Assembly: GCA_023443925.1 (NCBI GenBank)
Contig: JAEZSL010000389.1
Coordinates: 1 to 32,443 of the forward strand
Direction of reading: 5' to 3'
Source: Bacillota bacterium
GTDB taxonomy: Bacteria > Bacillota_A > Clostridia > Lachnospirales > Lachnospiraceae
Length of the DNA stretch: 32,443 nt
The notes under the pieces: generated by a model
Database searches by the model: none
Told to the model about the DNA's origin: nothing
Seen by the model: only the letters and a program-made list of their open reading frames with translations
Part shown: piece by piece, positions 31,877 to 32,443 of the stretch
Numbering within the stretch: position 1 is the first letter of the stretch
How the letters are laid out: the number at the start of each line of letters is the position of its first letter
Made by a program: the position numbers and the translations under genes

Positions 31877-32443
31877 ATGAAATTTGATTTTATACCTATG
31901 AGCCGGCGTCAAGGTCTGTTTCATCAGGAAGAAGACGGAATCTCCTGTTTCCTTCCCGGCAGTGCGGTTAGTGTACGTTTTCAGGGAATGGAAATCACCG
32001 CAGAAATTGAAGATATGACAGTAAACGGCAAAACCTGGATTAACGTTTATATCGATAATCTTCCTGTACGGGTCATCCGTATCGATCCCGAGAACCGTTT
32101 CTACCAGCTGGCCGACGACCTAGAAGACTGCCCCCATACATTAACACTGCAAAAACGCACCGAAGCTGGCTTTGGTTGTATTAAATTTGTCGATCTGACA
32201 GCGGAAAGCGGATTCTTTATAGACCCTCCTGCACCACTGCCCCATCAAATTATGATTATAGGTGACTCCATCACTTGCGGTTACGGCAACGAGGCGCAAA
32301 TACCAAGCGACTGCGATGCATCACGGGAGAATAACGCATTGGCATACAGTTCTCTCACCGGGCAGTATTTGAATGCCGAGACCTTGATTGTAGGTGCGTC
32401 CGGTACCGGATGTTATCAGAATTACGGCGGAACCAAAGAAGGC
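31877..32443 (+). CDS. Second CE2-like SGNH esterase (cut by window end)
   Basis: The frame opens with ATG at 31877, AAAGGAAGG-like bases just upstream, and runs without a stop to the last base (189 codons). It has the same layout as the esterase at 23085-24101: an N-terminal jelly-roll (about 1-118, with VRFQGMEITAEI and TWINVYIDNLPV) and then the SGNH block I motif IIGDSITCGYGNEA with Ser131. The block II Gly (GASGTGCYQNYGG) is near residue 173; the remaining blocks lie beyond the window. It is 40 bases after the regulator on the same strand, so it is probably co-transcribed with it. It points to deacetylation as a repeated step in use of the cluster B substrate. Confidence 0.85.
   Translation, partial: MKFDFIPMSRRQGLFHQEEDGISCFLPGSAVSVRFQGMEITAEIEDMTVNGKTWINVYIDNLPVRVIRIDPENRFYQLADDLEDCPHTLTLQKRTEAGFGCIKFVDLTAESGFFIDPPAPLPHQIMIIGDSITCGYGNEAQIPSDCDASRENNALAYSSLTGQYLNAETLIVGASGTGCYQNYGGTKEG

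Overview
The window looks like part of a low-GC Firmicutes genome, most likely an anaerobic clostridium of the Lachnospiraceae type. The grounds are AT-rich gaps, strong AGGAGG-type ribosome binding sites with some GTG and TTG starts, intrinsic terminators, an ISLre2-type transposase, and sugar ABC transporters that lack their own ATPase. Almost everything is on the minus strand, so operons read from high to low coordinates. No tRNA, rRNA or CRISPR array was seen.

Left edge (1-3230): the start of an ISLre2-family transposase cut off by the window edge. Next come a glycolipid glycosyltransferase of the CpoA/LafB type and a VTT-domain membrane protein in one small operon, a 500-base gap, a small helical protein of unknown function, and a decayed gene fragment ending at a good terminator.

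Cluster A (about 3051-18060, minus): one long run of genes starting at a clear promoter (TTGATA-17-TATACT near 18040). In transcription order it holds a GarR-like beta-hydroxyacid dehydrogenase, a DapA/KDG-aldolase-like lyase, an Opp/Dpp-type ABC importer (two permeases, a fused double ATPase, a lipoprotein), a UxuA-like mannonate dehydratase, a PrpR-type regulator with a degenerate AAA+ domain, a GH106-like glycosidase and a FAD-dependent oxidoreductase. I read it as uptake and cleavage of a rhamnose- and/or uronate-containing oligosaccharide followed by a non-phosphorylating dehydratase/aldolase/reductase route. The operon contains several unusually structured intergenic stretches.

Cluster B (about 18228-32443): a GH78 alpha-L-rhamnosidase, a DUF1861/MTP-1 protein, a CE2-type SGNH esterase, a GH38-like alpha-mannosidase and a carbohydrate ABC importer in the unusual order MalG-type permease, binding protein, MalF-type permease, all minus. 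They diverge from an AraR-like GntR-LacI regulator and a second CE2-type esterase (cut by the window end) on the plus strand. Two esterases plus mannosidase and rhamnosidase suggest an acetylated, mannose- and rhamnose-containing heteroglycan. A plus-strand zinc-ribbon membrane protein with its own promoter sits inside the cluster.

The most notable sequence structure outside genes is a 150-base MITE-like element (27672-27821) with 16-base terminal inverted repeats and a perfect 11-base target duplication. Others are a multi-hairpin RNA candidate upstream of the UxuA-like gene, a duplicated hairpin-plus-Shine-Dalgarno module, and three copies of a TTGTATACTTT-type site around the divergent promoters of cluster B.
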